From: Paucibacter sp. KCTC 42545
GTDB taxonomy: Bacteria > Pseudomonadota > Gammaproteobacteria > Burkholderiales > Burkholderiaceae_C
Assembly (NCBI RefSeq): GCF_001477625.1
Contig: NZ_CP013692.1
Location: forward strand, 1,302,001 to 1,366,000
Length of the DNA stretch: 64,000 nt
Reading direction: 5' to 3'
A program made the translations under genes and the position numbers. Below are positions 60,667 through 64,000 of the stretch, piece after piece; position 1 is the stretch's first letter, and every line of letters starts with the position of its first letter. The notes under the pieces are model-generated. The model had not been told where the DNA came from and made no database searches. It saw only the letters and a list, made by a program, of their open reading frames with translations.

Positions 60667-62228
60667 GCGGCCCTCCTGACGCGGGTACGTTCTGCCATGC
60701 CGTGGAGATAGTCCAGGCTGTCAAAGCGGTAGCTCTCGAACTCGATGCCGTTGTGTTCGGCCAGGCTGATGCGTGGCAGGCCGAAGTCCAGGCGCGGGAG
60801 CAAGTAGTAATCCAGTGGAGCTTGGTTCGGTTGGTCCAGGCGCACGGCCACCGTGATGTCAGGTGCCAGACTGGTGTCGAAGCGAACCTTCCAGCGCAGA
60901 CGCCTGCTGTCGTGGGTTTGGCACCGGGCCAAAACGACCGAAATGCTGAACTCCCGGTTCACCGTCAGCAGGTCGGTGGCCGGGTCTCGCACGACCGTGC
61001 CACCGAGTTGCGCGATTGCCCGTTCGGTCTGACCGATGATTTCCGGGTGCAGCTTGCGCAGGAACTTGTTGACCTCCAGGAACTGGTAGTCCCGATCGGG
61101 GGTGAAGCCCACCGCCTCATAGGCCCGGATCAGGCTGCCGAAGCGGTGGATGTAAGCGGCGGCCGACGGCATCCCTTCGGCCTCATCGATGATCAGACCC
61201 GACAAAAAGCCACGATGCTGGTACAGGTTGCGCAGTTTTTCGATCAACTCCTCGCTGCTGAACCGGTGCGCCCGGGCCCGGATGATGCCTTGAGCCATGT
61301 AGAACACCTCCGGCGGCACGATCGCCTCGAAGGCGCCTTCTTTCTTGATCCACATGTCCGGTTGGTTCGTGATCCGGTGTTTTTTGAGCTTGAAGGAGAT
61401 CCGGTTGTACACGTTGTTGCCGATGTACTTTTCGTTGGTCAGCACCTCGCGGACAGTGGCCCGGGTCCAATCCCGGTCCAAGTCGGTACGAATTCCCTGG
61501 CCATTGAGTCGGGCCGCGATTTCCGACTCCGGTATGCCGCCATCGATGAACCACTTGTAGATCTGGTTGACCGTCTGTACCTCGGAGTCGGGGCCTGGCA
61601 TCAGGATCACCCGATCCGTTTGCAGGCTTTTGTGCTCTCCACGAGTCAACTCACTTTTGACGGAGCCACTCTGGTCGATCAGGACGCGGCGCAGGCCGTA
61701 ACCGGCCGGGCCACCTTGCCGGTACCCCAATTCGATCAGGCGGCACTGCCCGGCAAACACCTTGGCGGACAGTTCCCGGCTGTACTCGCCCGCCATGGCA
61801 CGTTTGACACCTTTGACGATGGTGGAAACCGGTGAGCCGTCGTTTTCAAACTGTTCGGCCACGTAGGTGACGTGGATGCCAGCGCGGCGACAGATGTACT
61901 CGTAATAGGCGCTTTCGTCAGCGTCCTGGAACCGGCCCCAGCGGCTGACGTCATACACCAGCACCATTTGGAAGTCGGTGGTACCGGACTCCACGTCTTT
62001 GATCAATTGCTGCAGCGCCAGCCGCCCGCCAATGTTCAGACCGCTTTTGCCTTCGTCGGCATAGGTCCGCACGATCTCGATGCCGCGTTGAGCAGCGTAC
62101 TCGCGGATCTTGTCGGCCTGGTTTTCGGTCGAGTACTGTTGGTGCTCGGTCGACATCCGGACGTATTCGGCGGCTCGGAACAAGGCAGGTTGGTCTGGCC
62201 TTCCACTTTCTGATTCTTCTGATTGCAT
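60663..62228 (-). CDS. Large serine recombinase
   Basis: The product is 521 residues. The resolvase N-terminus carries the catalytic Ser26 (YVRMSTEHQ) and the YADEGKSGLNIGGR block. The recombinase domain follows (~175-290; ARLNGQGIRTDLDRDWTRATVREVL, NEKYIGNNVYN). Large serine recombinases integrate and excise mobile elements at specific att sites. It leads an operon with two ParB-type genes and the DUF3987 gene. Confidence 0.92.
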   Translation of the reverse strand: MQSEESESGRPDQPALFRAAEYVRMSTEHQQYSTENQADKIREYAAQRGIEIVRTYADEGKSGLNIGGRLALQQLIKDVESGTTDFQMVLVYDVSRWGRFQDADESAYYEYICRRAGIHVTYVAEQFENDGSPVSTIVKGVKRAMAGEYSRELSAKVFAGQCRLIELGYRQGGPAGYGLRRVLIDQSGSVKSELTRGEHKSLQTDRVILMPGPDSEVQTVNQIYKWFIDGGIPESEIAARLNGQGIRTDLDRDWTRATVREVLTNEKYIGNNVYNRISFKLKKHRITNQPDMWIKKEGAFEAIVPPEVFYMAQGIIRARAHRFSSEELIEKLRNLYQHRGFLSGLIIDEAEGMPSAAAYIHRFGSLIRAYEAVGFTPDRDYQFLEVNKFLRKLHPEIIGQTERAIAQLGGTVVRDPATDLLTVNREFSISVVLARCQTHDSRRLRWKVRFDTSLAPDITVAVRLDQPNQAPLDYYLLPRLDFGLPRISLAEHNGIEFESYRFDSLDYLHGMAERTRVRRAA

Positions 62229-62399
62229 AGGGACCGATCACACAATTTTTGATTGGTGCTCTCGGGCCCTGCGTTTCACTTCATCTGTAGCTGTGGCGCC
62301 GGTGGTTGCCAGCGTCGAGGTACCGTTGAGGCGGTTGCCATGCAGGTGTTCGAGAGCTCATTTGGGCGCAACGGTAATGCCAATGAAATCAGCTGTCGA

Positions 62400-62807
62400 T
62401 CAGGTGGAGTCTTTGCACGCGTTCACTTTGCATGGACAACTTATGCAAGCAGGGGTAATTTCAGCAATCCACGCGTCGCTCTTAGCAAGGTCCGTGTTTG
62501 GCACGAATCTGATGTGGTACAGACCGGACATTGGCCTGTCGGCGACCGGGGATTCTGAAAATGATGGCTGCGGTTTGTTGACGTCCTTCTTTCTGTACTC
62601 GCGCCAGTAATTGGGATTACGATCCAGCCAGTCTCGCTGGATACGGGATTTGTTGTCACGGTAGTCGGGGTCCGTCTTCATTTTGGTTTGTCGCCACGCC
62701 TTGCGTCGTTCTTTCTGACAGTCCGCTGCTGAACAGTAGGTGTGGTTTTTGACGCGTGGGTCTGGCTGGAAAGACTGGGCACAGCAAGCGCAAATTTTGG
62801 TGCTCAT
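62400..62807 (-). CDS. Small cysteine-motif protein upstream of the recombinase
   Basis: ATG 62807 with GGAG at 62815-62818 gives 135 residues; the frame upstream of it is not well supported. ICACCAQSF and YCSAADCQKERRKAW form a C2C2-like zinc knuckle, followed by a basic NPNYWREYRKKD segment. Proteins of this kind often accompany serine recombinases and may be directionality or DNA-binding factors. It is 171 bases upstream of the recombinase; the gap holds nothing recognisable. Confidence 0.68.
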   Translation of the reverse strand: MSTKICACCAQSFQPDPRVKNHTYCSAADCQKERRKAWRQTKMKTDPDYRDNKSRIQRDWLDRNPNYWREYRKKDVNKPQPSFSESPVADRPMSGLYHIRFVPNTDLAKSDAWIAEITPACISCPCKVNACKDST

Positions 62808-62888
62808 CAAATTTCTCCATACGAAAATTCGTATGGGAACTGCTGAGCACCACAAGCCGCAGGGCGTGAACCAATAAAACATCCATTC

Positions 62889-62952
62889 ACACCCATTCTT
62901 CCGTTGGGACTCCGCAGGGTTCACATCTTGAGAAATGGGTGTTATTGGGTGT
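62889..62952. promoter_or_regulatory. Inverted and direct repeats upstream of the Fic gene
   Basis: ACACCCATTCT (62889-62899) faces AGAAATGGGTGT (62931-62942), a near-perfect inverted repeat. TGGGTGTTAT then repeats as TGGGTGTATTAT at 62946. The cluster sits 13-76 bases before ATG 62965 and could be an operator. It also lies in the divergent region toward the 62807 gene. Confidence 0.45.
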
Positions 62953-62964
62953 ATTATTGGTTCT

Positions 62965-64000
62965 ATGCTTCGCTCTGACACCCTTCAGATCACCCCCGAG
63001 ATCTTGAGCCTGATCGCTCGGATTGATGAGTTCAAAGGCGCTTGGCGTGCCTTGGGCACCCTTGCGCCTGATCGTCTGTCTGCCTTGCGCAGGGTGGCCA
63101 CCATCGAGAGCATCGGGTCGTCAACCCGTATCGAGGGCAGCAAGCTGTCCGACAGGGAAGTGGAGAAGCTGCTTTCCAACCTGGCCATCCAGTCTTTCGA
63201 GACCCGTGATGAGCAGGAGGTGGCTGGCTACGCCGAACTGATGGACTTGGTGTTCAGCTCCTGGCGTGACATTCCGTTCAACGAGAACCACGTCAAGCAA
63301 CTGCACCAGATCCTGCTGCGCCACAGTGAGAAGGACTCGCGGCACCGCGGACAGTACAAGACCAACTCAAACAGCGTGGCCGCTTTCGATGAAAACGGTG
63401 TGCAGATCGGGATCGTGTTCGAGACGGCAAGCCCGTTCGACACGCCGCGTCTGATGGCTGAATTGGTTGCCTGGGTGAATGGGGAGCGCGACAAGGCGCA
63501 GTTGCACCCGCTTTTGATCATTGCCATCTTCGTCGTGGTGTTCTTGGAGATCCACCCGTTCCAAGATGGCAATGGCCGCCTCAGTCGTGTCTTGACCACT
63601 TTGTTGCTCATTCAGGCAGGCTACGCTTACGTGCCGTACAGCTCACTGGAGAGCGTGATCGAGCTGAATAAAGAGGCTTACTACCTAGCCTTGCGGCAGA
63701 CGCAGGGGTCCATCCGGACCGATGCTCCCAACTGGCAACCGTGGCTGGTGTTCTTCCTGCGGTCACTGGCCGAGCAGGTACGGCGGCTTGAAAAGAAGGT
63801 GGAGCGCGAGAAGATCGTATTGGCTGCCTTGCCCGAGCTGTCACTGCAGATCGTCGAATTTGCCCGCGAGCACGGGCGCGTCACGATTGGCGATGCGATC
63901 AAATTGACGGGTGTCAGCCGTAACACGCTGAAGCAACATTTCCGCAACCTGGTCGAGCACGGTCATTTGAATCAGCAGGGCAGCGGGCGTGGTGTTTGGT
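62965..64000 (+). CDS. Fic-domain AMP-transferase (3' end outside window)
   Basis: 345 codons are visible and still open at the edge. The Fic motif HPFQDGNGR starts at His197. The N-terminal inhibitory helix SSTRIEGS (Ser53, Glu57, Gly58) matches S/T-xxx-E-G/N, typical of self-inhibited class II Fic proteins. A C-terminal wHTH (GRVTIGDAIKLTGVSRNTL) follows. ATG 62965 is the family-like start; ATG 62935 is in frame but less likely. No strong ribosome-binding site is seen. It probably AMPylates a target protein. Confidence 0.88.
   Translation, partial: MLRSDTLQITPEILSLIARIDEFKGAWRALGTLAPDRLSALRRVATIESIGSSTRIEGSKLSDREVEKLLSNLAIQSFETRDEQEVAGYAELMDLVFSSWRDIPFNENHVKQLHQILLRHSEKDSRHRGQYKTNSNSVAAFDENGVQIGIVFETASPFDTPRLMAELVAWVNGERDKAQLHPLLIIAIFVVVFLEIHPFQDGNGRLSRVLTTLLLIQAGYAYVPYSSLESVIELNKEAYYLALRQTQGSIRTDAPNWQPWLVFFLRSLAEQVRRLEKKVEREKIVLAALPELSLQIVEFAREHGRVTIGDAIKLTGVSRNTLKQHFRNLVEHGHLNQQGSGRGVW

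Noticed and set aside
1..64000. CRISPR arrays, tRNA or rRNA genes
   Set aside because: No regularly spaced repeat-spacer pattern, cloverleaf with CCA-end context or rRNA-like sequence was seen by reading.

Overview
The window is high-G+C DNA (by eye) with tightly packed, ATGA-overlapping genes. It looks like a betaproteobacterial, probably Burkholderiales-type, chromosome carrying a prophage followed by a defence/mobile-element island. The taxonomic guess rests only on composition and gene style. No rRNA, tRNA or CRISPR array was found.

Region 1 (1-34318) is most of a lambda-like siphophage prophage, with its left end outside the window. It starts with a replication/recombination block (PD-(D/E)XK nuclease, small HTH protein, primase-helicase, RuvC-like resolvase, DUF6362-type protein) and two tandem ParB-methyltransferase fusions. 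A leftward cluster of four small genes follows; three of these genes share a repeated leader. Then come terminase, a two-gene fibre-like insert, gpW-like, portal, S49 protease with a nested scaffold, gpD-like decoration protein, major capsid protein E, connectors, tail tube, a tail-assembly chaperone with a T7 slippery site giving a -1 frameshift product, tape measure, a long series of tail-tip/fibre proteins, and a holin/lysozyme lysis cassette. No integrase is present in the window.

Region 2 (34326-52779, leftward) begins 8 nt after the phage lysozyme stop. It is a complete type III BREX locus in the order brxR-brxF-brxC-pglXI-brxHII-pglZ-brxA, continued by three downstream accessory genes. 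The first accessory gene, for a membrane-anchored coiled-coil protein, is split by an IS481-family element with a 6-bp target duplication; removing the element restores a 367-codon frame exactly. The second, a GmrSD-like DUF262-DUF1524 gene, is split by one in-frame TAA. The third is an unknown 253-residue protein. The BREX core appears intact while its accessory tail is decaying.

Region 3 (52931-57360, rightward) is transcribed divergently from brxR and encodes four proteins: a large protein with a degenerate Nudix domain, a MESH1-type HD (p)ppGpp hydrolase, an acidic unknown protein and a cysteine-motif unknown protein. I see this as the best candidate for an undescribed defence-linked or nucleotide-signalling system.

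Region 4 (57406-62807, leftward) is a mobile-element module: large serine recombinase, ParB, RepB-like ParB, a DUF3987/YfjI-like protein, 9-bp repeats, and a small Cys-motif protein upstream. The window ends in a Fic-domain AMP-transferase gene on the plus strand, cut by the window edge.

The neighbourhood suggests a mosaic in which phage, BREX island, signalling operon and recombinase module were stacked. Whether BREX is cargo of the prophage or of the recombinase element cannot be settled here because att sites and the prophage left end are not visible.
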